From contig NZ_CCXR01000001.1 in assembly GCF_000821085.1 (NCBI RefSeq), forward strand, positions 3,927,001 through 3,991,000: a stretch of 64,000 nt of DNA. The letters run 5' to 3'. The position numbers and the translations under genes are program-made. Each line of letters starts with the position of its first letter. The stretch's first letter is position 1. This DNA is from Bacillus sp. B-jedd. Its GTDB lineage: Bacteria > Bacillota > Bacilli > Bacillales > Cytobacillaceae. Below, in pieces: positions 1-8,306 of the stretch. The notes under the pieces were generated by a model. The model was not told the origin of the DNA. It ran no database searches and worked only from the letters and a program-made list of their open reading frames with translations.

Positions 1-1
1 T

Positions 2-532
2 ATCCCAATATTGCCAGATGCAGGAGACTTTCGACTTTTAGACCGTCGATGTATAGAGGCATTAAAAAAATTAAGAGAATCTCAAAGGTATACAAAAGGT
101 ATGTACAGTTGGATTGGTTTTAAAAAAAAGGAAATTGCTTTCGAGGCTGGACCCAGAGCAGGGGGAGAGACTAAGTGGAATTACAGTAAGTTAATCGAAT
201 TAGCTTTGGAAGGCCTTACTTCTTTCACTACCTTCCCTTTACGTTTATCGAGTATTTTAGGGTTTGTAATTTCAATACTCTCTTTTATATATCTATTTTT
301 TATTATTGTTCAAACTATTGTTTTTGGCTCTAATGTAAGTGGATACCCCTCTCTAATGGTAGTAATCTTATTCTTAGGAGGTATACAACTTATATCTCTG
401 GGAATAATCGGGGAATATTTAGGACGTATTTTTAATGAAACTAAAAATAGGCCTCTTTATTATGTCGACGAATATAACAATGAAAAAGAAATTAATGGGG
501 AAGAAAAAGTATATGTCAAAAGAAATGTTTAA
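2..532 (+). CDS. GtrB-type polyprenyl-phosphate glycosyltransferase, C-terminal part
   Basis: This gene enters from the left edge, so its start and GT-A catalytic domain are missing. About 176 residues remain. The visible part carries the hallmark 'AGDFRLLDRR' segment, then 'WIGFKKKEIAFEAGPRAGGE', which match the end of the catalytic domain of the bactoprenol glucosyltransferase (GtrB/CsbB/YkoT) branch of GT2. Two hydrophobic membrane spans follow at roughly residues 82-108 and 118-140. Family members load a sugar from a nucleotide donor onto undecaprenyl phosphate on the inner membrane face. The 3' end overlaps the gtrA-like gene by about 20 bases, so the two are probably co-translated. Which sugar is used cannot be told. 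Confidence 0.88.
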   Translation: MPILPDAGDFRLLDRRCIEALKKLRESQRYTKGMYSWIGFKKKEIAFEAGPRAGGETKWNYSKLIELALEGLTSFTTFPLRLSSILGFVISILSFIYLFFIIVQTIVFGSNVSGYPSLMVVILFLGGIQLISLGIIGEYLGRIFNETKNRPLYYVDEYNNEKEINGEEKVYVKRNV

Positions 533-944
533 AATATTTATGTATATAATAATGGGTGGTTTTACTACCCTAGTAAACATTATTGTATATTGGATTGCAG
601 CAGAACCTTTAGAAATGGATTATAGAGTCTCTACTACTATCGCTTGGATAGCTGCAGTTTTATTCGCTTATGTGGTTAATAAAAAATATGTGTTTGAAAG
701 CAATACCCCAACCCTTCAAGATAAACTAAAGGAAATGACCGCTTTTTTTGGATTCCGTTTTCTTTCTTTTTTCATGGATTTATTTACAATGATTATTCTT
801 GTCAGCGGCCTGCACATTGACGGCACATTATCTAAAATCGCAGCTAATGTTGTAGTTTTAATAGCAAACTATATATTTAGTAAACGTTTTATATTTGTTG
901 ATCGACAAAAGACTGAAAAAAACGAAAAACTCAAAGAAAAATAA
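513..944 (+). CDS. GtrA-like membrane protein (putative lipid-linked sugar flippase)
   Basis: The 143-residue protein has four hydrophobic spans and the GtrA/GtcA pattern: 'GGFTTLVNIIVYW' in helix 1, 'NKKYVFES' after helix 2, and 'ANYIFSKRFIF' near the end. GtrA proteins are thought to move undecaprenyl-phosphate-linked sugars to the outer membrane face. The reading frame is open further upstream, but the ATG at 513 is preferred because GGGGAAG lies about 9 bases before it and the protein then has the usual family length. It overlaps the end of the GtrB-like gene and is followed directly by a strong terminator, so the two genes end one transcription unit. Confidence 0.85.
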   Translation: MSKEMFKIFMYIIMGGFTTLVNIIVYWIAAEPLEMDYRVSTTIAWIAAVLFAYVVNKKYVFESNTPTLQDKLKEMTAFFGFRFLSFFMDLFTMIILVSGLHIDGTLSKIAANVVVLIANYIFSKRFIFVDRQKTEKNEKLKEK

Positions 945-967
945 ATTTTTCATCTTAATTACTATAT

Positions 968-994
968 AAGGAGCCCGGCTGGGTTCCTTTTTTA
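968..994 (+). terminator. Intrinsic terminator after the gtrB-gtrA pair
   Basis: A 9-bp stem (AAGGAGCCC paired with GGGTTCCTT, one G-T pair) with a GGCT loop is followed by a T-run. Confidence 0.85.
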
Positions 995-1293
995 TTTCTC
1001 TTTACTTGATGACTGGTTTCACCCCTCCCCTTCTCCTTAAAATGCATGACAAAAACCGGGTTCATTCTATCATTTTTCTAAAATTGAAAAGAAATTCCTC
1101 CATTATATTTACTTTTATGACAAAGAATCCGATAATAAGAGTATTGATTTCTTTTTTGTCTATTGATGTAAGAACAAAAAAAGGAGGTATTCACTGCTCT
1201 ATACTTACGATTTCTATTCAGATATTTTAAAAGACAAATAAAGAAATAGAAGATTAGAGCCAATGGGAAAATGATGAATGAGGAAGTGACTAA
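995..1293. other. Intergenic leader before the first glucosaminidase gene
   Basis: This AT-rich stretch has no convincing gene. The last 55 bases resemble the leader of the paralogous gene at 5891 and contain a mini-ORF that ends on the main start codon. No clear sigma-A promoter was identified. Confidence 0.5.
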
Positions 1294-1297
1294 ATGA
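1271..1297 (+). CDS. Mini-ORF (8 codons) overlapping the start of glucosaminidase copy 1
   Basis: The frame reads MMNEEVTK and stops at a TGA that overlaps the main ATG as ATGA. The ribosome binding site of the main gene lies inside it. The paralogue at 5891 has a similar mini-ORF in the same place, which is the only reason to list it. It may be a chance result of shared ancestry; a translational-coupling role is only a guess. Confidence 0.25.
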   Translation: MMNEEVTK

Positions 1298-3537
1298 AAA
1301 AAACTAGTAAAGCCCTGGTTTTATCAACAGGCCTTTTATTAGGAAGTTCGTTGCCTTTTGTTTTACCGGAAACGGTCCATGTTGAAGCTGCCACTGTAGT
1401 TAAAATCCCTAAAACCTACTATACAACCTCTGTTAATTTAATTATGCGCACTGGAGCTGGTAACGGCTATAAAGCGATTATGACTATCCCCAAAGGAAAA
1501 GTAGTTTATTCCCAAGAACGAATTGGAAATTGGTACAGAGTTTATTACACTTATCCATACCAGGGGAAAAATATTACAAAGAACGGTTGGGTATGGGGTA
1601 GTTACTTAAAGCAATATGATCAATTTATCAACATCAGCGGAATGGACTTATCAACTAATAAACAAGCCTATTTGTATCCTAACCCGGATACGCGAAGACC
1701 CGCTCTTTTTAAAACTGCATTGGGTGCAGAACTGCGGACAACTCAAAAAGTTATAAACAGATATGGGGAGCTTCTTTACACAGTACCTTACCAAGGGAAG
1801 ACCGTTTATGTTAAGTCATGGGATGTCGGCCAGCTTGTAAAGCTGTCAAAAAGAACATACTTAACAAACGATAATATCCCGTTAAGGACATGGGCAGACT
1901 GGAACTATCAATCTATTACGACAATACCAAAGGATGCTAGGCTTGTTTCAGATGCCCGCATCGGAAATTGGTATAGAGTAACTAATACTAATGGGCAAAC
2001 TGGCTGGGTTTGGGGAAGCTCCTTAAGAGCATACAATATCTTTACTACAATAAATGAAACTTCCCTTATTACAAATAAGACCGCCTATCTTTGGCCAACA
2101 CCTGATACTGCCAGAGCTGCTTCTTATAAAGTAACAGCAAATGTTAAATTATCTTCAAAGCAAAAAGTAGTGAACCATTATGGCGATGTACTTTATACCA
2201 CATTATATAATGGAAGTACTGTTTATGTTAAAGCTGTAGATGTGAATGTAGTTTCTACTTCTACTCCCCAACCGCCGACAACTGGTTTAACCGAAACGGC
2301 TATTAGCGGCAAACTTTTTGTTACAACTTCAAACCTAAATATGAGGCAGGCTGCTGACCCAGGTGCAAGTCTTATAGTTACGATTCCAAATGCTACTTTT
2401 CTTACACCGACCCACGTGGTTTCTAATGGCTGGTATAAGGTAGCTTTTAATGGTAAAACAGGATATGTGTCTGGCGATTATATAAAAGAGGTCGTTACAG
2501 GAGATCCATTCCACCGAAATGGTTATCAATTTGTAGACTTGAGAAAGCCGTCCAAGGTTACAGCAACACAAATTAATAACTATATTGCAGCTAATTTAAA
2601 TAATAGGACAAGTGTGCTGGCCGGCAAAGGGCAAGTTTTTATTAATGCGGGACAAAAATATGGTGTTAACGCACTTTATCTTGCCGCTCACGCAATTCAT
2701 GAAAGCGGCTTTGGCACGTCAAATATATCATTAGGAAAGTATAACTTATTCGGTTACGGTTCATATGATGCAACTCCATTTGTAGCTTCATATCGCTTTG
2801 CCCAGGTTGATAGTGGCATAGAATATATTGCTCAAAGGATTAAATCAACTTACCTTAATCCTTCATATGGATACTATAAAGGTGCCTATTTAGGATTCAG
2901 TACTAAAACAGTTGATAAAAACACCCGAGTGGATGCGAATAGTGAAGGCATGAATTTTTATTATGCGAGCGATCCAAAATGGGGCCAAAAGATAGCAGCC
3001 CATATGCAAAAGATTCTCCCATACAATAAGGCTGACTATGATAACGTTGCGGCAAATACGACAGTTCCAGTCAATCCTGGTATTCCGGCTGGATTAGATA
3101 CATTCCCTGCAAATATAATAGCCTTTGCTAATAGCACCATAAACTTAAGCAGCCAAAAAGGCGGGGCAACTGTAATAACAATTCCAGCAGGCAAACAATT
3201 TACTTTGCTTGAAAAACATAATGACTATTGGGTAAAGGTTAATTATAATGGAATTATTTACTGGACAAAGCCAAGGTTTGATGTTTATAAAAACTATTTA
3301 TCTGTTAAAAACTTAGGAAGAGTAACAGCGACTTCCCTTAATATTAGACCAACAGCTTCTACATCATTAGCTCCTATCGGAACCTTTACACTTAATCAAT
3401 ATGTTCAGCTTCAGGTTGATGCCACAAATAACCCTATCACGAAGATAAATGAAGGCATTACCTGGATTTTCGTAAAGACTGCTGATGGAAAAGATGGCTG
3501 GGTAAGCACCTCTTATATTGCCAAAGAACTTCAATAA
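1294..3537 (+). CDS. Secreted SH3-domain glucosaminidase (GH73-like autolysin), copy 1
   Basis: The 747-residue protein starts with a signal peptide ending near 'VEAA' (residues 1-33). Bacterial SH3-type repeats follow at roughly 40-110, 185-235, 340-395 and 675-745, with linking modules of the form 'YLYPNPDTRRPALFK' that occur twice. A glucosaminidase domain lies at about 440-600. The motif 'AHAIHESGFGTS' places the expected catalytic glutamate at E470. Such enzymes cut the GlcNAc-MurNAc bond of peptidoglycan outside the cell, and the SH3 modules would bind the wall. The start is set by GAGGAAGTGA just upstream. It is a close paralogue of the gene at 5891 with the same domain order, and a terminator follows immediately. 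Exact cleavage specificity is inferred from the family. Confidence 0.9.
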   Translation: MKKTSKALVLSTGLLLGSSLPFVLPETVHVEAATVVKIPKTYYTTSVNLIMRTGAGNGYKAIMTIPKGKVVYSQERIGNWYRVYYTYPYQGKNITKNGWVWGSYLKQYDQFINISGMDLSTNKQAYLYPNPDTRRPALFKTALGAELRTTQKVINRYGELLYTVPYQGKTVYVKSWDVGQLVKLSKRTYLTNDNIPLRTWADWNYQSITTIPKDARLVSDARIGNWYRVTNTNGQTGWVWGSSLRAYNIFTTINETSLITNKTAYLWPTPDTARAASYKVTANVKLSSKQKVVNHYGDVLYTTLYNGSTVYVKAVDVNVVSTSTPQPPTTGLTETAISGKLFVTTSNLNMRQAADPGASLIVTIPNATFLTPTHVVSNGWYKVAFNGKTGYVSGDYIKEVVTGDPFHRNGYQFVDLRKPSKVTATQINNYIAANLNNRTSVLAGKGQVFINAGQKYGVNALYLAAHAIHESGFGTSNISLGKYNLFGYGSYDATPFVASYRFAQVDSGIEYIAQRIKSTYLNPSYGYYKGAYLGFSTKTVDKNTRVDANSEGMNFYYASDPKWGQKIAAHMQKILPYNKADYDNVAANTTVPVNPGIPAGLDTFPANIIAFANSTINLSSQKGGATVITIPAGKQFTLLEKHNDYWVKVNYNGIIYWTKPRFDVYKNYLSVKNLGRVTATSLNIRPTASTSLAPIGTFTLNQYVQLQVDATNNPITKINEGITWIFVKTADGKDGWVSTSYIAKELQ

Positions 3538-3541
3538 GTTT

Positions 3542-3572
3542 AAAAAGGAAAGGCTGACGCCTTTCCTTTTTT
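3542..3572 (+). terminator. Intrinsic terminator after glucosaminidase copy 1
   Basis: The stem AAAGGAAAGGC pairs with GCCTTTCCTTT around a TGAC loop, followed by a T-run. Confidence 0.9.
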
Positions 3573-3666
3573 ACTGCGCAAATACGGAAAATAATGGATA
3601 ATTTTAATGGTTGGAGGAATAATAGAGCAAGACTGTTACTTTATTATGGGAGTGAGAGATTTAACC

Positions 3667-5343
3667 ATGAGCATAGAAAGGAAAAGAGAAAGACTACAAA
3701 TAGTAATTGCTTTACTCTTTATAACCCTTTATTTATCTCCATTATTTTTTCTTAAGGAAAATGCCCATATACGAATCCATGATAATCTTGATTCCAATAT
3801 TGCCTGGTATAAAGTCCTTGTAAATAGCGGAGAAACCTTCGGACCAGTTGATTCAACTATTCCACAAATTATAAATGGTAAACTTTCACGAAATGCATTC
3901 GGACCAGAACTTAGCGGTATAGTTCTCCTCCATGCATTACTGCCTACTATTACTGCATATGCTGTGAGCCAGGCGATTACAAGGTTTGTTGCATTTATCG
4001 GGATGTATCTATTTTTAAAAAGCTACATAATAAAAGATCCAAATCGGCATTGGGTTGTTACTGCTGTCGCTGCGGCTTTTGCGCTTACCCCTTTCTGGCC
4101 TTCAGGAATGCTTAGCACGCTAGGCATGCCGCTGGCCGCTTGGGCTTTATTAAATATTAGAGCCGGTGAGAAAAGGCTGATTAACTGGTTGATCTTGTTG
4201 CTTCTACCTCTTTATTCAAGTTTTGTTTTAGGCTTTTTTTTCTTTATCGTGGCAGCTGGATTCTATTGGTTAGTTGATTCAATAAGGAGAAAAACATGGA
4301 ATATTCGATTTATACTAGCACTAGTATTTTTAACAGCTATGTTTATGCTTGTAGAATACAGGCTAGTGTATTCTTTTATTTTTGACCATGAACCAAATAG
4401 CCGGGATGAATACTTTCATGCCCGACTTACCTTTTTACAATCTGCCTGGCTTGCCGTGAGAAATTTCGGACTTGGCCATAACCATGTTATGACAGTTCAC
4501 AGCCTATTTATCATGGGGGCTATCATTATTGCCCTTCTTATTATTTTTGAAAAAAAAAGCTGGCAAAAAGAAAAGCTATTTTTGGGGCTGCTCATTTTAA
4601 ACGGAGCATTATCTATATGGTATGCCTTTTGGTTTTACAAGGGCTGGCTACCACTTACGGAAAGGTTCCACTTTCTAGATACCTTTAACTTTGCCCGGTT
4701 TCATTTTCTTCGCCCGTTTGTCATTTATACCAGCTTTGCACTTGCCCTAAGGATTATGGCAGAAGCCGATGTATCATGGAAAAAGACAGCAGTTGTCCTT
4801 GCTGCAGGCCAAATTGCTGTTTTATTTCTGGCAAATGATGAATATCTCCACCGAGATAAGCCAACGTACAAACAGTTTTATGCGGAGAAACAATTTAAAG
4901 AAATCGCCAAATACATAGGAAAGCCGAAAGAAGATTATCGAGTTGTTAGCATTGGTATTCATCCAGCCATCTCTCAATATAATGGTTTCTATACCCTTGA
5001 TACGTACAATAATTTTTATCCTCTGACCTATAAATATGAGTTCCGGAAGATTATTGAAAAAGAGCTGGCAAAAAATAAAACGATTACCAAGTATTTTGAT
5101 ACGTGGGGCGGAAGATGTTATATTTTCACTGCTGAACTAGGAAAGCGGTATATGTTTAAGAAGGACTATGCAGGCTCCCTAAAGAATCTTGAACTGAATA
5201 CAGACCATTTTAAAAAAATGGGCGGAGAATACATCTTTTCAGCATTGCCAATTAGAAATGCAGAACAAAATCGCCTTAAACTTGAACGAACATTCGAATC
5301 AAGTGAATCCGCCTGGAAAATTTACTTATATAGAACCTATTAA
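3667..5343 (+). CDS. Polytopic membrane protein, DUF6044/YkoS-like, GT-C fold glycosyltransferase candidate
   Basis: The 558-residue protein has about 10-12 hydrophobic spans in the first 400 residues and a hydrophilic C-terminal region of about 150 residues. The first predicted outer loop contains 'RIHDNLDSNIAWYK'. An acidic motif in that loop is typical of GT-C enzymes such as YfhO, which transfer a lipid-linked sugar to an acceptor outside the membrane. I recognise the overall layout as the DUF6044 (B. subtilis YkoS) type. The frame is open from 3607, but the ATG at 3667 is favoured by GGGAGTGAG 10 bases upstream. It lies 2.7 kb from gtrB-gtrA on the same strand and sits between the two glucosaminidase paralogues, so it could supply the third part of a GtrB/GtrA/GT-C system. 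The enzymatic role is inferred. Confidence 0.72.
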   Translation: MSIERKRERLQIVIALLFITLYLSPLFFLKENAHIRIHDNLDSNIAWYKVLVNSGETFGPVDSTIPQIINGKLSRNAFGPELSGIVLLHALLPTITAYAVSQAITRFVAFIGMYLFLKSYIIKDPNRHWVVTAVAAAFALTPFWPSGMLSTLGMPLAAWALLNIRAGEKRLINWLILLLLPLYSSFVLGFFFFIVAAGFYWLVDSIRRKTWNIRFILALVFLTAMFMLVEYRLVYSFIFDHEPNSRDEYFHARLTFLQSAWLAVRNFGLGHNHVMTVHSLFIMGAIIIALLIIFEKKSWQKEKLFLGLLILNGALSIWYAFWFYKGWLPLTERFHFLDTFNFARFHFLRPFVIYTSFALALRIMAEADVSWKKTAVVLAAGQIAVLFLANDEYLHRDKPTYKQFYAEKQFKEIAKYIGKPKEDYRVVSIGIHPAISQYNGFYTLDTYNNFYPLTYKYEFRKIIEKELAKNKTITKYFDTWGGRCYIFTAELGKRYMFKKDYAGSLKNLELNTDHFKKMGGEYIFSALPIRNAEQNRLKLERTFESSESAWKIYLYRTY

Positions 5344-5419
5344 TTGGCACCGCCCTCAAGATTCGCCACCATCAAAAGCTTCTCTAAATTGGTTTTGCAA
5401 AGGTGATTCAAAACAATAT

Positions 5420-5461
5420 AAAAAGGGATTCCTTAAGAACTTTTTAAGGAATCCCTTTTTT
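5420..5461 (+). terminator. Strong intrinsic terminator after the DUF6044-like gene
   Basis: A perfect 16-bp inverted repeat (AAAAGGGATTCCTTAA and its complement) with a 7-nt loop ends in a T-run. Confidence 0.92.
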
Positions 5462-5890
5462 AATCGTTAATTTTATACAATTCTTTCTTCTAATCAAAAA
5501 CAGGATCAGACAATTAAATAAGAAAATATATAATAAATTTTGGCATGGAAATACGGGGTACTATATGACAGGACATTTTTATATTTCTAATTTAATGGAG
5601 CACTAAACAGTATTTTCTATAATAGCAACTATTTCAATTCTACAAAACTAAAAAATAAACTAGGTAATTTCTCTCATTTTATAGAATTTAGAAAGTTAAT
5701 TTGTAATAAATGTTTACTTTATTTTGATTTCATCCGATAATTATATTATATTTTTTCATTTTTTGACAGCAAAAGACATTGCCAGGGGAAATACTGCTCT
5801 AATTAAAACACTATTAGACAGTTTTCGTATCACCGCTTGAAATAGAAACTTAGAGCCATAGGGAAAATGAAGAAGGAAGTGATTAGTTAA
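5462..5890. other. AT-rich intergenic region before glucosaminidase copy 2
   Basis: No gene is visible here. TTGACA occurs near 5764, but nothing like a -10 box lies 16-18 bases downstream, so no promoter is called. The last 45 bases match the leader of copy 1. Confidence 0.5.
5867..5890 (+). CDS. Mini-ORF (7 codons) abutting the start of glucosaminidase copy 2
   Basis: The frame reads MKKEVIS and its TAA stop directly touches the ATG at 5891. It corresponds in place and length to the mini-ORF before copy 1. Evidence for translation is weak and rests only on its presence in both paralogues. Confidence 0.25.
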   Translation: MKKEVIS

Positions 5891-8119
5891 ATGAAGGTCG
5901 GTAAAGCACTATTTTTGTCTACAGGGCTCTTACTGGGAAGCAGTGCACCTTTTTTAATAACGGAACCAACATCTGTTGAGGCCGCCACTATTGTTGCAAT
6001 CCCAAAGACAACCTATCAAACCAAGGTGAACGTTGTGATGCGAACAGGAGCTGGTACGAGCTATAAGTCTGTAATGACTGTACCAAAAGGAAAGCTGGTA
6101 TCAAGTCAATCACGGATTGGAAACTGGTATAATATTTCTTATACCTATTCCTATCTTGGTAAAAACGTCACAAAGAGCGGATATGTTTGGGGAAGCGATC
6201 TATTAGCTTATGATCAGTTTACATCTATAGCTACTATGAATCTTTTAACCAATAAGGCTGCTTATCTCTACCCTACCCCTGATACTCGTAGGCCTGCCTC
6301 GTTTAAAACTGTTATGAATTCCGAGTTGTCTACAAACCAAAAAGTAGTCAATCGATATGGTGAAACACTTTATACTGTCTATTACAGCGGACAAAAAGTT
6401 TACGTTAAATCTCCTGATGTTGGACAGCTTGTGAAACTGAAGCCTAGGAATTATGTTTCCACAACGGACAATAATCCCTTGCGTACATGGGCTGGCTCGG
6501 GTTACCCGTCTATTTACAGCGTTCAAAAAGGTGCTGTACTTGCATCAGATGCGCGCATTGGTAATTGGTACAGAGTTACTTATGCAGTCAATGGAAGTAC
6601 AAATATGACAGGATGGATTTGGGGAAGCTCTTTAGCAGCTAACATTACCTATACACCAATCCCCCAAGCTGCACTATCTACTAATAAAACAGCCTATCTA
6701 TGGCCGACACCAGACACTGGTGGCCCTGCCAGCTTTAAAGTTGCTATTGCGACCAACCTGGTTTCATCACAAAAATTGATCAATCAGTACGGCGAGCCGC
6801 TTTACACGGTTTCATATGGCGGTAAAACCGTTTATGCAAAAGAAGTAGATGTAAATATTAATACTGCCGTATTGACAGAAACTCCTATCAGCAATAAAAC
6901 GTTTGTGACATCAGACAATCTCAACTTAAGAAGTTCAGCATCTACTAATGGCTCGATTCTAACAACTATCCCAACAGCTGCTTTCGTTTATCCATCAGCT
7001 GTCGTTTCTAACGGCTGGTACAAACTTTCTTCTAATGGTCAAACAGGATATGTTTCCGGGGATTATATTAAAGAAGTATCGACTGGATATTCTGTAAATA
7101 GGGATAGTTATCAGTTTGTGGACCTTCGCAAGCCATCATCTGTAACGGCAACCCAAATTAATGCCTATATTGGTCTGGGTGGAGTCCTTTCAGGAAAAGG
7201 GCAACTTATTATTGATATTGCCAACAAATATGGTCTTAACTCTCTCTACCTTGCAGCTCATGCCATCCATGAAAGTGGATTTGGAAAATCGGAAATTGCT
7301 TACGTAAAATATAATCTGTTTGGCTATGGCGCTTACGATGCAACTCCGTTTGTTGGAGCCCACCGGTTTGCCAGTATTGACCAGGGAATCGAATATATTG
7401 CAAAAAAAATGAAAGCAACATATCTGAATCCTAGTTACAAATATTATAAGGGTCCATATTTGGGATACAGCACAAAAACAGTTGTAACTAATACTCGTGT
7501 CGATGCAAATAGTGAAGGCATGAACTTCTACTATGCAAGCGATCCATATTGGGGCCAAAGAATTGCTAGCCATATGCAAAAAATCCTGCCTTATAATAAG
7601 GCGGAATATGATAAAGCCCAAGTTAGCACCTCTGTTCCTGCTGATCCAGGAATTCCTAGCGGGGCAGATTACTTCCCTCCCGGGGTACTTGCTGTAGCAA
7701 AACAGGTTCTAGCTGTATCTGCCAATAAGGGCGGTGCAACCTTGACGAATATATCTATTCCTGCCAACGGAACATTTGAAATTCTTGAAAAACATAATGA
7801 TTACTGGGTTAAATTGAAATACAATGGGACAGAATATTGGACAAACAAAATATCATTCTCCCAGTATAAAAACTTTATTTCTGTGATAAATTTAGGCCGC
7901 GTTTATAACGTCAATGATTCACTAAATATCCGGAGCGGGGCTTCTACTGCCTACAGCATCATCGGCAGCTATAATAGAGGTGACTATGTATACCTGCAAC
8001 TTGATGCAAATGGCAAAGTGATTACTCAACTTAACGGAACAACCCCCTGGTACAAAGTTAAAGTTGGTACTCTGGATGGCTGGATCAGTTCTGCATATAT
8101 AATAAGAGAACTACAATAA
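5891..8119 (+). CDS. Secreted SH3-domain glucosaminidase (GH73-like autolysin), copy 2
   Basis: The 742-residue paralogue of the protein at 1294 has the same order: signal peptide ending at 'VEAA', SH3-type repeats with 'YLYPTPDTRRPASFK' linkers, a glucosaminidase domain at about 430-590, and a final SH3 module. The catalytic glutamate is expected at E461 in 'AHAIHESGFGKS'. The two proteins are collinear throughout and differ mainly by substitutions and a few short indels. AAGGAAGTGA precedes the ATG. The gene has its own terminator and lies after a strong terminator, so it is probably transcribed alone. Both copies look intact, so they may be differently timed or have different substrate preferences. 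Confidence 0.9.
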   Translation: MKVGKALFLSTGLLLGSSAPFLITEPTSVEAATIVAIPKTTYQTKVNVVMRTGAGTSYKSVMTVPKGKLVSSQSRIGNWYNISYTYSYLGKNVTKSGYVWGSDLLAYDQFTSIATMNLLTNKAAYLYPTPDTRRPASFKTVMNSELSTNQKVVNRYGETLYTVYYSGQKVYVKSPDVGQLVKLKPRNYVSTTDNNPLRTWAGSGYPSIYSVQKGAVLASDARIGNWYRVTYAVNGSTNMTGWIWGSSLAANITYTPIPQAALSTNKTAYLWPTPDTGGPASFKVAIATNLVSSQKLINQYGEPLYTVSYGGKTVYAKEVDVNINTAVLTETPISNKTFVTSDNLNLRSSASTNGSILTTIPTAAFVYPSAVVSNGWYKLSSNGQTGYVSGDYIKEVSTGYSVNRDSYQFVDLRKPSSVTATQINAYIGLGGVLSGKGQLIIDIANKYGLNSLYLAAHAIHESGFGKSEIAYVKYNLFGYGAYDATPFVGAHRFASIDQGIEYIAKKMKATYLNPSYKYYKGPYLGYSTKTVVTNTRVDANSEGMNFYYASDPYWGQRIASHMQKILPYNKAEYDKAQVSTSVPADPGIPSGADYFPPGVLAVAKQVLAVSANKGGATLTNISIPANGTFEILEKHNDYWVKLKYNGTEYWTNKISFSQYKNFISVINLGRVYNVNDSLNIRSGASTAYSIIGSYNRGDYVYLQLDANGKVITQLNGTTPWYKVKVGTLDGWISSAYIIRELQ

Positions 8120-8125
8120 ATATTA

Positions 8126-8158
8126 GGAAAGGAACGCGAAAAAATGCGTTCCTTTTTC
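8126..8158 (+). terminator. Intrinsic terminator after glucosaminidase copy 2
   Basis: The 10-bp stem AAAGGAACGC pairs with GCGTTCCTTT around an A-rich loop and is followed by T residues. Confidence 0.9.
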
Positions 8159-8265
8159 TTTACTGCCACTTCTCCTTTATATTTATTTTGTTATGTTAGA
8201 TGACTCTATTACCAAAGCCACTCTCACTATTTCGTTTAAATAGTTTTATCTCATTTAGATAAAAT

Positions 8266-8295
8266 ACCCCCACAGAACTAAAAGTCCTCTGGGGG
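8266..8295 (-). terminator. Terminator for the beta-helix protein gene
   Basis: On the minus strand CCCCCAGAG pairs with CTGTGGGGG with one mismatch. TATTTTATC follows on that strand. Confidence 0.7.
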
Positions 8296-8306
8296 CAGCA
8301 AGTGAA

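Noticed and set aside
5763..5791. Sigma-A promoter starting at TTGACA before glucosaminidase copy 2
   Set aside because: The bases 16-18 positions downstream do not resemble TATAAT.
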